Shown here: positions 1-5,270 of the stretch, in pieces
Layout: each line of letters begins with the position of its first letter
How positions within the stretch are numbered: the first letter of the stretch is position 1
Notes under the pieces: model-generated
Told to the model about the DNA's origin: nothing
Databases searched by the model: none
What the model saw: the letters and a program-made list of their open reading frames with translations, nothing else
Source: Candidatus Omnitrophota bacterium
Lineage (GTDB): Bacteria; Omnitrophota; Gorgyraeia; Gygaellales; Profunditerraquicolaceae
DNA: 5,270 nucleotides
Direction of reading: 5' to 3'
Assembly (NCBI GenBank): GCA_016867095.1
Contig: VGKK01000080.1
Coordinates: 1 to 5,270 of the forward strand
Program-made: the position numbers and the translations under genes

Positions 1-1
1 G

Positions 2-481
2 ATCATTCTTACGCGGCCCGCGATTGAGGCAGGGGAGTCTTTGGGGTTTCTACCCGGAGATATGTATGAAAAAATCTCCCCGTACCTTAGGCCGCTATAC
101 GATGCGCTCTATGATATGATGGATGCAGAGCGCATTGAAAAGTATTTAGAGACCGGCATTATTGAAGTCGCGCCTTTAGCCTATATGAGGGGAAGGACCC
201 TGAACGACGCCTTTATTATCCTGGATGAAGCCCAGAATTGCACTGCCGAGCAGATGAAGATGTTTCTGACGCGCTTAGGCTTTGATTCCAAGGCGGTCAT
301 TACCGGCGATATCACGCAGAGCGACTTGCCGGAAGGCCGGCCCATCGGTTTATTGCAGGCGCAGGATATCTTAAATGATATTAAGGGAATAGAATTCATC
401 TATTTCAGCGGTTCTGACGTGGTCAGGCACGCGATAGTGCAGGAGATTATTGAGGCCTATGATAAAGCAAATCGTAAGTAA
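2..481 (+). CDS. phoH: PhoH-family P-loop ATPase, C-terminal half (5' end outside window)
   Basis: Seen: an open frame enters from the left edge and ends in TAA at 479-481, giving 159 visible residues. This is about half of the roughly 320-residue family length, so the Walker A loop lies upstream of the window. The visible part begins IILTRPAIEAGESLGFLPGD, the characteristic PhoH block. It continues with a PYLRPLYDAL segment, Walker B LDEAQN (221-238), the GDITQSDLP motif (305-331) and an arginine (425-427) in DVVRHAIV that could act as an arginine finger. Known: PhoH/YbeZ proteins are cytoplasmic NTPases with proposed RNA helicase activity, genetically and physically tied to YbeY in ribosome/RNA maturation. 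Context: the 3' end overlaps the next gene by 23 bases and ybeY follows shortly, so co-transcription and translational coupling are likely. The TTG at 41 is an internal Leu codon, not a start, because conserved sequence continues upstream. Identification is secure; the exact molecular role is only known from homologues. Confidence 0.95.
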   Translation: MILTRPAIEAGESLGFLPGDMYEKISPYLRPLYDALYDMMDAERIEKYLETGIIEVAPLAYMRGRTLNDAFIILDEAQNCTAEQMKMFLTRLGFDSKAVITGDITQSDLPEGRPIGLLQAQDILNDIKGIEFIYFSGSDVVRHAIVQEIIEAYDKANRK

Positions 482-1814
482 GGATAATATAAAATTTACC
501 CCGTTACTGACTTTAGGTTCATCTTTGTCAGTAACGGGGTTTATCTTGATAGCCATACTGGTTTTCTTGCTGGGTTATATCCTGCATCTGGACCTGGTTA
601 TCCCGGTATTTTTACTGGCCCTGGTAGTTTATCTCAGGATGAAGAACGCCTGCCACAAGAAATACAGCCTGCTTAACTTGACCTTTCTCTTTGTGATTAT
701 TTTTGTGACCGCTTATTTTATCATTAAAAACAAGTGGCCGGTGTTTTACATACCCTTTTGCGTTATCCCGATGCTGACTACCTTGTTATTTAATCAGCTG
801 GAATTATCTTTATTGATTACCCTGGCGTCCTCCGTCGCTATCGCCTCTATCGTCGGCAACCATTTATACCTGGGGATATTATTTTTTACCAGCGGCTTAT
901 TATCCAGCGTTTTTATCTTTGGCGCGCGCCGGCGCATGACGGTGATCCGCGTGGGGTTTTTCGTGGGTATTTTGCAGGTTTTAATATTGTTTTTTATAGA
1001 TAATTTTCATTTAGGCTCGCCGAACAGGTACCTGGTATTGATGTTAAATAGCATCGCCTCCAGCATTATTGTCTTGGGCGCGCTGCCGGTTTTTGAATAC
1101 CTCTTTAAGACCGTGACCAATATCAGTTTGCTGGAATTGGCGGATTTTCATCATCCCCTTTTAGAGCGCATGGTGCAGGAGGCGCCGGGGACGTACCACC
1201 ATAGCCTGGTGGTGGGCAATTTATCCGAGGCCGCCTGCAACGCCGTGGGCGCCGACGCCTTATTGGCCAGGATCGGGGCATATTACCACGATATCGGCAA
1301 GCTCAATAAGCCGGATTATTTCAGCGAAAATCAGAGTATGATACTAAATAAGCATGACGCGTTATCGCCCACAATCAGCAAAATGGTCATTATGAACCAT
1401 GTCAAGGAAGGCCTGGAATTGGCCAGGAGATATAAACTTAATCCGCGCTTGGTGGATTTTATCCTCCAGCATCACGGCAACAGCCTGGTTTATTATTTTT
1501 ACCGCCGCGCCCTGGAGGGCTTAGAGGAAGACCAGGAGATAAAGGAAGAGGGCTTTCGTTATCCCGGCCCCAAGCCCGATACCAAAGAAACCGCGATTGT
1601 GCTCCTGGCGGATTCCGTGGAGGCAGCCACCCGCGCCCTCAAGGACCCCAGCCCCAAGAAAGTTGAAGAGGTGGTGCACAAGATTATTAATAATAAATTT
1701 ATTGACGGCCAGCTTGATGAGTGCGAATTGACCCTGAAAGATTTAGAAAAGATCTCCGCGGTATTTATCCGTATATTAAGCGGGATATATCATAGCCGCG
1801 TAACCTATCCTTAA
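459..1814 (+). CDS. pgpH: Membrane HD-domain phosphodiesterase, PgpH/YqfF type, without the usual ectodomain
   Basis: Likely a membrane-anchored cyclic dinucleotide (c-di-AMP in characterised PgpH) phosphodiesterase; the substrate is inferred from the family. Starting at ATG 459 it has 451 residues. Hydrophobic segments fall at about 17-42, 46-60, 70-89, 93-111, 115-131, 135-155, 164-181 and 190-213, followed by the signature LLELADFHHPLLERM and APGTYHHSL. The cytoplasmic HD domain shows the full metal-ligand set: His248, His277-Asp278 (HDIG), His314, His338-His339 and Asp385. Bacillus YqfF is about 700 residues, with an ectodomain of roughly 250 residues between TM1 and the 7TM block. Here TM1 runs into the next helix through only a few residues, so that domain is absent. 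An in-frame TTG at 450 is an alternative start. AGGAG at 441-445 lies 13 bases before ATG 459 (long) but only 4 before TTG 450 (short), so the choice is not firm. The gene overlaps phoH by 23 bases and ybeY follows after 15 bases, indicating an operon. Confidence 0.88.
   Translation: MIKQIVSKDNIKFTPLLTLGSSLSVTGFILIAILVFLLGYILHLDLVIPVFLLALVVYLRMKNACHKKYSLLNLTFLFVIIFVTAYFIIKNKWPVFYIPFCVIPMLTTLLFNQLELSLLITLASSVAIASIVGNHLYLGILFFTSGLLSSVFIFGARRRMTVIRVGFFVGILQVLILFFIDNFHLGSPNRYLVLMLNSIASSIIVLGALPVFEYLFKTVTNISLLELADFHHPLLERMVQEAPGTYHHSLVVGNLSEAACNAVGADALLARIGAYYHDIGKLNKPDYFSENQSMILNKHDALSPTISKMVIMNHVKEGLELARRYKLNPRLVDFILQHHGNSLVYYFYRRALEGLEEDQEIKEEGFRYPGPKPDTKETAIVLLADSVEAATRALKDPSPKKVEEVVHKIINNKFIDGQLDECELTLKDLEKISAVFIRILSGIYHSRVTYP
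498..540. repeat. Perfect 14-bp inverted repeat inside the 5' end of pgpH
   Basis: Bases 498-511 (ACCCCGTTACTGAC) are the exact reverse complement of 527-540 (GTCAGTAACGGGGT), separated by a 15-base loop. The palindrome begins 17 bases after the phoH stop codon and lies entirely within pgpH codons, encoding roughly TPLLTLGSSLSVTG at the start of the first membrane helix. No T-run follows the stem (next bases TTATCTTGAT), so it does not look like a normal intrinsic terminator. It could be an mRNA hairpin affecting the phoH/pgpH boundary, or a relic of a small palindromic element absorbed into the reading frame. Both are inference. Confidence 0.85.
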
Positions 1815-1829
1815 AAAGCCGTTTCTTTC

Positions 1830-2264
1830 GTGAAGGTAACTGTAAAAAATCTGCAGAAAATAATCCCTATCAATCCAAGGAAGATAACGGAAGTAATCTT
1901 TAAGGTTTTATCATCAGAAAAAATAAAAAAACCTGGAGAAATAAACATTCTCGTTGTGGGCGATAAGGAGATTAAAGAGTTCAACCTGTTGTACCTGGGA
2001 TGTAATTCAGTTACGGATGTTATTTCTTTTGATGATTCAACCACTAAACGAGAACTCTTAGCAGATATAGTGGTATCTGCGGAGGCGGCAAGGCGTAATG
2101 CCAGGATTTTTAAAACTGTGCCATTATATGAACTGTATTTATATGTAATTCACGGTATTTTGCATCTGGTAGGTTACGATGATAATAACAAGAAAAACAG
2201 GGTAATTATGCATCAAAAAGAAGAATATCTATGTTCTAATATTTTCCGCCTAACTAACCATTAA
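1830..2264 (+). CDS. ybeY: YbeY endoribonuclease / 16S rRNA maturation factor
   Basis: A 144-residue protein, close to the usual YbeY length. YbeY is a zinc-dependent cytoplasmic RNase-like protein involved in 16S rRNA 3' end maturation and ribosome quality control. Diagnostic features are the N-terminal KNLQKIIPINPRKI, the central TDVISFD motif (residues 62-68) and the zinc-site region HGILHLVGYDD (108-118). His108 and His112 are the first two zinc ligands. The third ligand position, normally His in the HGxLHLxGYDH pattern, is Asp118. The Arg usually found just before the TDV motif (YRG) is Leu56 here (YLG). The start is GTG at 1830; no Shine-Dalgarno is visible, but the N-terminus aligns naturally with the family and the gap to pgpH is only 15 bases, which suggests coupled translation. 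The gene is visibly more AT-rich than pgpH and panE (for example 19 G/C of 60 in 1861-1920). Position between phoH/pgpH and recO supports the assignment. Confidence 0.92.
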   Translation: MKVTVKNLQKIIPINPRKITEVIFKVLSSEKIKKPGEINILVVGDKEIKEFNLLYLGCNSVTDVISFDDSTTKRELLADIVVSAEAARRNARIFKTVPLYELYLYVIHGILHLVGYDDNNKKNRVIMHQKEEYLCSNIFRLTNH

Positions 2265-2297
2265 CTCATAACTTATAACTTGTAACTTATAACTTAA
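2263..2297. repeat. Heptanucleotide tandem repeat (AACTTAT), five units
   Basis: Five consecutive 7-base units: AACTCAT, AACTTAT, AACTTGT, AACTTAT, AACTTAA. The array starts on the last two bases of the ybeY stop codon and ends 3 bases before the recO ATG, filling essentially the whole intergenic gap. It replaces any recognisable ribosome binding site for recO. Phased heptamer arrays of this kind occur between genes in some bacteria (for example the STRR repeats of cyanobacteria); their function is unknown. Confidence 0.85.
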
Positions 2298-2300
2298 TTT

Positions 2301-3050
2301 ATGTCCATTCATAAAACCGAAGTAATAATCTTGGGTCGGCGCGATTTCCGGGAAACATCGCTCCTGGTTAATTTCTACAGCCGGGATTTCGGCAAGCTTT
2401 CCGGGATATTGAAGGGGATAAAAGAGGAGCCCGCCAAATTTGCCAGCACGCTGGAGCCGTTTTCTTTAAATGATATTATTTTTTATAAAAAAAGAAATTC
2501 CGCGCTGCACCTGGTTTCTCAATGCGATATAAAAAACAATTTTGACCTGATCAGGAAAAATATTTCAAAAATAGGCATGGGCAGCATTATGATGGAATTA
2601 ATTGACGCCGTGATGCCGGCCGAAGATAAAAACGAAGAGATATTTGATTTGGCCCTGACCAGCCTCAGGGAGATGGAATTAAGCTATAATCCGGATAAAA
2701 TCCTGACTATATTTAAAATCAAGTTATTGGTCCTTTCGGGGTTCAAGCCGCATTTTGATTCCTGCGTTTCCTGCGGGGCAAAGATTCTCGGGCAGTCCAA
2801 ATTCAGCCTGGTGCTGGGGGGCCTGCTTTGCCACAACTGTTATCATAAGGACCTGGCCGCGCGGTCAATTTTCCGGGGCACTGTCGCCTCAATACTGCAC
2901 ATTGAAAGAAACGACTTTAAGAACAACCTGAACCTGGGGATGAATCCGCAGATTAAGAAGGAATTGGACGCGATATTAAATGCTTTTTTGCATTTTCATC
3001 TGGACAGAGAGCTTAAATCGCAGGAAGTATTGAGCAAACTAGAAAGATAG
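2301..3050 (+). CDS. recO: DNA repair protein RecO
   Basis: A 249-residue protein of typical RecO length. RecO loads RecA onto SSB-coated DNA together with RecR in the RecFOR recombinational repair pathway, in the cytoplasm. The N-terminal part (about 1-80) fits the RecO OB-fold: TEVIILGRRDFRETSLLVNFYS followed by GKLSGILKGI. The helical C-terminal part carries a four-cysteine zinc site, C155-x2-C158 (SCVSCGA) and C177-x2-C180 (LCHNC), placed as in zinc-binding RecO proteins, preceded by FKIKLLVLSGFKP. The start is ATG 2301; no Shine-Dalgarno is visible because the preceding bases are the heptamer array. It is co-directional with ybeY, 36 bases downstream, and probably part of the same operon. 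In Bacillus dgkA, cdd and era lie between ybeY and recO; they are absent here. The stop codon TAG (3048-3050) touches the next repeat. Confidence 0.92.
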   Translation: MSIHKTEVIILGRRDFRETSLLVNFYSRDFGKLSGILKGIKEEPAKFASTLEPFSLNDIIFYKKRNSALHLVSQCDIKNNFDLIRKNISKIGMGSIMMELIDAVMPAEDKNEEIFDLALTSLREMELSYNPDKILTIFKIKLLVLSGFKPHFDSCVSCGAKILGQSKFSLVLGGLLCHNCYHKDLAARSIFRGTVASILHIERNDFKNNLNLGMNPQIKKELDAILNAFLHFHLDRELKSQEVLSKLER

Positions 3051-3176
3051 TCACCATGTCGCCAAGTCACCACGTCACCCGTTGTCACCACGTTGCCAAT
3101 TTAACAGTTGCAAGGTAAAAAGTTTTATGGTTATTTGGTATTTACTGGTGACATTGTGACTTTGTGACCTGGTGAC
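3050..3176. repeat. Inverted arrays of 8-base GTCACC units between recO and panE
   Basis: Left arm 3050-3079 reads as units GTCACCAT, GTCGCCAA, GTCACCAC, GTCACC; two further diverged units lie at 3084-3091 (GTCACCAC) and 3092-3099 (GTTGCCAA). Right arm 3147-3176 is the same kind of array on the other strand (CTGGTGAC, ATTGTGAC, TTTGTGAC, CTGGTGAC, counted from 3145). The reverse complement of the right arm matches the left arm at 25 of 30 positions without gaps, in the same 8-base phase. The left arm begins on the G of the recO stop codon; the right arm ends 19 bases before the panE ATG. The loop is about 67 bases and AT-rich toward the right. It could act as a long-range hairpin terminator or be a small non-autonomous repeat; no coding capacity is seen. 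Confidence 0.85.
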
Positions 3177-3186
3177 TTTATAAGAC

Positions 3187-3191
3187 GGAGG
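3187..3191 (+). promoter_or_regulatory. Ribosome binding site of panE
   Basis: GGAGG at 3187-3191 lies 4 bases before ATG 3196. It is the strongest Shine-Dalgarno in the window and supports panE being translated independently of recO. Confidence 0.8.
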
Positions 3192-3195
3192 CTAT

Positions 3196-4131
3196 ATGAA
3201 AATAGTCATAGCGGGGCCGGGGGCAATGGGGAGCTTATTGGCCGGCTTTCTGGCAAAGTCTTCCAAAGAAGAGATTTGGCTTTTAGATAAGGATAAGGAA
3301 CGCGCGCAGCGGCTCAGCCAGAGCGGCATATTTATTGAGGGCATTTCAGGAAACTGGCAGGCGCAGGTGAAAGCCACGACAGAGCCAAAGGAAATAGGCG
3401 AGGCGGATTTAATCATTATCTGCGTCAAGTCTTATGATACCAAGGCCGCCATGGCGCACGCCAAAAGCTTAGTGGCCGCAAATAGCGGGGTTCTTACCTT
3501 GCAGAACGGCATTGGAAATATTGAGATTATCAGCGAGGTGGTGGGCGCGGACAAGGTGATGGGCGGGGTGACTAATCTGGGCGCGACCTTGCTTGATATA
3601 GGTAAGGCCAGGCATGCCGGCCGCGGCGAGACAGTCATCGGCAGGATAGACGCTAAGATTCCTGTTCAGATGCGCTCTATCAGGGAAATATTTAATAAGG
3701 CGGGCTTAGAAACCAGGATTTCGCGCGACATTAAGGGCCTCTTGTGGTCAAAATTGATTATTAACGCCGGGATAAACGCGCTGACCGCGATTACCCGCCT
3801 GAACAACGGCAGGCTGACTGAATTTGAAGGCACGCGCAGGATTTTACGCGAGGCGGTTACCGAGGCGGTGCGTATCGCCAAGAGAAAAAGGATAAAGCTG
3901 ATTTATGACGACCCCCTGGCTAAGGTAGAGGCGGTTTGCGAGGCGACAGCTGGAAATATCTCCAGTATGCTGCAGGATGTCCTGAAGAAAAAACGCACGG
4001 AGATAGATTTTATTAACGGCGTGATTGTGCGCCAGGGCCAGGAGTTGGGCATCCCGGTGCCGGCCAATTCGTTGCTGGTGGACTTGGTTAAAACCATTGA
4101 GGCCAGTTATAATTTAGCAGTAGAGCGATAA
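3196..4131 (+). CDS. panE: 2-dehydropantoate 2-reductase (ketopantoate reductase, PanE/ApbA)
   Basis: A complete 311-residue protein of normal family length. It reduces 2-dehydropantoate to (R)-pantoate with NADPH, in the cytoplasm, on the route to pantothenate and coenzyme A. The N-terminal Rossmann fold shows KIVIAGPGAMG with the GxGxxG loop at residues 7-12, then IIICVKSYDT (Lys78) and TLQNGIGN (Asn104). The C-terminal helical domain carries LLWSKLIINAGINALTAI, with the presumed catalytic Lys186 and substrate-binding Asn190 and Asn194, and SSMLQDVLKKKRTEIDFING with the conserved Glu269. All key residues of the family are present, so it should be active. The start is set by ATG 3196 with GGAGG upstream. 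The gene is fairly GC-rich (35 of 60 in 3421-3480). It is 145 bases from recO across a repeat-bounded gap, so it may have its own promoter; no other pantothenate gene is in view. Related PanE-fold reductases act on other 2-keto acids, so the exact substrate is inferred. Confidence 0.93.
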   Translation: MKIVIAGPGAMGSLLAGFLAKSSKEEIWLLDKDKERAQRLSQSGIFIEGISGNWQAQVKATTEPKEIGEADLIIICVKSYDTKAAMAHAKSLVAANSGVLTLQNGIGNIEIISEVVGADKVMGGVTNLGATLLDIGKARHAGRGETVIGRIDAKIPVQMRSIREIFNKAGLETRISRDIKGLLWSKLIINAGINALTAITRLNNGRLTEFEGTRRILREAVTEAVRIAKRKRIKLIYDDPLAKVEAVCEATAGNISSMLQDVLKKKRTEIDFINGVIVRQGQELGIPVPANSLLVDLVKTIEASYNLAVER

Positions 4132-4447
4132 ATTTTTGCGGGTTCAATTAGGCATTTGTGTATTTTTTGCGGGTCCTGCCGAGGCATATTTCTCGCGTCA
4201 CCGCTTGATTTTCCCCAGCGTGGAAAATCTGCGCTCGAGCGGAAAGCCTCGCTCTCGCTGACTTCGTTTTAGCGGGCGAACCATGCCCGCTCGGCTTTCC
4301 TAACGTGCCGCTCAAAACATGCCTCGTCACCCGCAAAAATTTAGAGTGCAACTTCCTTTATTGCCTGTTGGGTGGTGGGGCTAAAAATCGACAGGCGCTC
4401 GCAACCTTGTCCAGATGCATTTACGAGGTCTCGTCACCCGCAAAAAT
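4130..4447. repeat. Nested inverted/direct repeat region built on TTTTTGCGGGT
   Basis: This gene-free stretch after panE holds four copies of one terminal motif. Two are forward: 4129-4154 and 4161-4187, each T-run, GCGGGT, a few bases, then AGGCAT. Two are reverse: ATGCCTCG...ACCCGCAAAAA at 4319-4343, and a second with TCGTCACCCGCAAAAAT at 4431-4447. Bases 4129-4143 are a perfect 15-base inverted match to 4329-4343. The 17 bases 4324-4340 are repeated exactly at 4431-4447. Inside lie further palindromes: GATTTTCC/GGAAAATC (4207-4214/4222-4229), GAGCGG/CCGCTC (4237-4242/4308-4313), GGAAAGCC/GGCTTTCC (4241-4248/4293-4300) and AGCGGGC/GCCCGCT (4271-4277/4285-4291). The layout fits a MITE-like non-autonomous element, possibly one copy inserted beside or within another. 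No transposase is present. Confidence 0.8.
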
Positions 4448-4457
4448 ATATTAATAT

Positions 4458-4463
4458 GGAGAG
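4458..4463 (+). promoter_or_regulatory. Ribosome binding site deciding the start of the orphan membrane gene
   Basis: GGAGAG at 4458-4463 lies 5 bases before ATG 4469. It favours this start over the in-frame ATG at 4415, whose extra 18 codons would read through the repeat motif ending at 4447. Confidence 0.7.
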
Positions 4464-4468
4464 CAGAA

Positions 4469-5068
4469 ATGAAAGATAAGCCCATATGGCTAACTATTGT
4501 TACCATAGTGATTGCTTTAACCGGAGGTGTTTCTGGCGTCATAAATATCGTAAAGTTTTATAGAGAAAAAGCACATTTTATTGCTAATATTCAAGGCATG
4601 GTAACTGGTAATATTATACAAAATAATAAAGAGTCAACTTTTATTTTTTTAGCTCTAATAATAACTAATCATGGAGAGAAAGCATTAACACCAAGTACTT
4701 TCGAGTGTTATATAAGAGATAAAAGAAAATGGACGCAGCTTAAGAAACTACTTATTCCTGAGCAAATGAAATTTGGAAGTAACGAATCGAGTATAAATAT
4801 AGAAGAACCGCATAAAAACGATCTTCAGCGATTAAAAAAGTCTATTTCTTACGGAGAACCCGTAAATGGATTTTTACTGTTTGAGGTGCCTCATTATAAT
4901 CTGGAAAACTTACTTTTATTATTGCAAAAAAAGAGAAGTATTAAGTTGGTTTGTATCGACGAATTCGAAAATAGATACAGTAAAATATTTAATCGTATTG
5001 CAGTTGAGGTAAAAGAGCTAAGCGTTTATCCAAAGCTAGGGATAAAGGTTGAGCCGATACAGAAATAG
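4469..5068 (+). CDS. Hypothetical single-pass membrane protein, unrecognised family
   Basis: I do not recognise this 199-residue protein. Seen: a short charged N-terminus (MKDKPIW), one hydrophobic helix at about 7-29, then a basic stretch (KFYREK) and a soluble domain of about 165 residues. That domain has alternating hydrophobic strands: FIFLALIITNHGEKAL (58-73), YGEPVNGFLLFEVP (128-141) and SIKLVCIDEFENRYS (157-171). The xGxxxFEVP turn and the ITNxGxxAL strand weakly recall immunoglobulin-like beta-sandwich domains such as DUF4352; this is inference from pattern only. Charges on both sides of the helix are similar, so topology cannot be decided. Two cysteines (80, 162) are far apart. The gene is markedly AT-rich (17 G/C of 60 in 4561-4620) compared with panE, and sits between two repeat elements, which suggests horizontal acquisition. 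The start at ATG 4469 is chosen for its GGAGAG site; a longer 217-residue form from 4415 is less likely. A likely terminator follows directly. Confidence 0.75.
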   Translation: MKDKPIWLTIVTIVIALTGGVSGVINIVKFYREKAHFIANIQGMVTGNIIQNNKESTFIFLALIITNHGEKALTPSTFECYIRDKRKWTQLKKLLIPEQMKFGSNESSINIEEPHKNDLQRLKKSISYGEPVNGFLLFEVPHYNLENLLLLLQKKRSIKLVCIDEFENRYSKIFNRIAVEVKELSVYPKLGIKVEPIQK

Positions 5069-5078
5069 CTCTTTAAGG

Positions 5079-5102
5079 AAAATAGAGCACGGTTCTATTT
5101 TT
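5079..5102 (+). terminator. Probable intrinsic terminator of the orphan gene
   Basis: Bases 5079-5088 (AAAATAGAGC) pair with 5092-5101 (GTTCTATTTT) around a 3-base ACG loop, with one G-T wobble. The descending arm ends in five T bases (5098-5102). It begins 10 bases after the stop codon. The stem is AT-rich and so of moderate strength. Confidence 0.55.
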
Positions 5103-5148
5103 AGCGGATGGATTGGCTGGGATTGATATTGCGAGGGTGTTTGTGAGC

Positions 5149-5270
5149 GCGCATAAGAAAATTTTCGGCAAAAGTGCGCAAGGCTTTACGAGGAGCAAAG
5201 GACGCTAATCCGATACAGGCTACCCGGAGCGACGAAGTAAACCGTAGCGCACGGCGAAAATTTTCAGCGC
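5149..5270. repeat. Palindromic element with terminal inverted repeats, at the right edge
   Basis: The two ends match in reverse complement with small gaps: GCGC (5149-5152 / 5267-5270), GAAAATTTTC (5157-5166 / 5256-5265), GTGCGC/GCGCAC (5174-5179 / 5247-5252) and TTTAC/GTAAA (5185-5189 / 5237-5241). Together the arms cover about 40 bases each around a centre of roughly 47 bases. No open frame or transposase is visible. The right arm ends exactly at the window edge, so the element may extend further. It is distinct in sequence from the repeat after panE. The leftover bases 5103-5148 hold nothing I can identify. Confidence 0.7.

Noticed and set aside
498..540. Intrinsic terminator after phoH
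   Set aside because: The stem is strong, but no T-run follows and pgpH coding continues through it, so it is listed as an inverted repeat only.
3050..3099. Possible CRISPR array in the GTCACC units
   Set aside because: Units are only 8 bases and contiguous with no spacers, and there are no cas genes.
3108..3136. Possible panE promoter: TTGCAA (3108-3113) with a 17-base spacer to TTATTT (3131-3136)
   Set aside because: The -10 match to TATAAT is poor and the region is AT-rich, so such matches are expected by chance.
4148..4351. A 67-codon open frame on the minus strand covering most of the repeat after panE
   Set aside because: It lies entirely inside nested inverted repeats, has no ribosome binding site that I can see, and its Arg/Ala-rich translation looks like a by-product of the palindromes.
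4447..4452. TATATT as a -10 box for the orphan gene
   Set aside because: Transcription would start on or just before the ribosome binding site, and no -35 sits at a suitable distance.
4415..4468. Upstream ATG extending the orphan membrane protein by 18 residues
   Set aside because: The extension reads through the repeat motif and would put charged residues before the helix; the ATG at 4469 has a well-spaced GGAGAG.

Overview
The window looks like a chromosomal fragment of an uncultivated Gram-negative-type bacterium. The gene set (phoH, a membrane HD-domain phosphodiesterase, ybeY, recO, a PanE-like reductase), the mixed base composition and the several families of short palindromic or phased repeats between genes remind me of Omnitrophota and related candidate phyla. 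This taxonomic guess is inference from memory and has not been tested by a search.

Left half (1-3050): a co-directional housekeeping cluster on the + strand. The 3' half of phoH overlaps a PgpH/YqfF-type HD-domain gene by 23 bases. Then come ybeY (15-base gap) and recO (36-base gap). The order phoH-yqfF-ybeY-...-recO is the one known from Bacillus and many other bacteria, but dgkA, cdd and era, which sit between ybeY and recO in Bacillus, are missing here. PhoH and YbeY are both linked to RNA/ribosome quality control, the HD protein probably hydrolyses a cyclic dinucleotide (c-di-AMP in characterised relatives), and RecO acts in recombinational repair. Three oddities stand out: the HD protein lacks the large ectodomain of its family, its 5' coding end contains a perfect 14-bp inverted repeat, and YbeY has Asp at the third zinc-ligand position.

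Middle (3050-4131): recO and panE are separated by a short region bounded by arrays of 8-base GTCACC-type units. The two arrays face each other as imperfect 30-base inverted arms, and the left arm starts on the last base of the recO stop codon. panE (2-dehydropantoate 2-reductase, coenzyme A pathway) is complete and has its own clear ribosome binding site.

Right part (4130-5270): a repeat-dense, gene-poor region. About 320 bases (4130-4447) consist of nested inverted/direct repeats built on a TTTTTGCGGGT motif (four copies, two in each orientation). It is followed by an AT-rich orphan gene for a 199-residue single-pass membrane protein, a likely intrinsic terminator, and then a different palindromic element (5149-5270) that reaches the end of the window. 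No RNA genes, transposase genes or true CRISPR arrays were seen. The most unusual content is the intergenic repeat families and the unidentified membrane protein lodged between two of them; no obviously new multi-gene system is visible.
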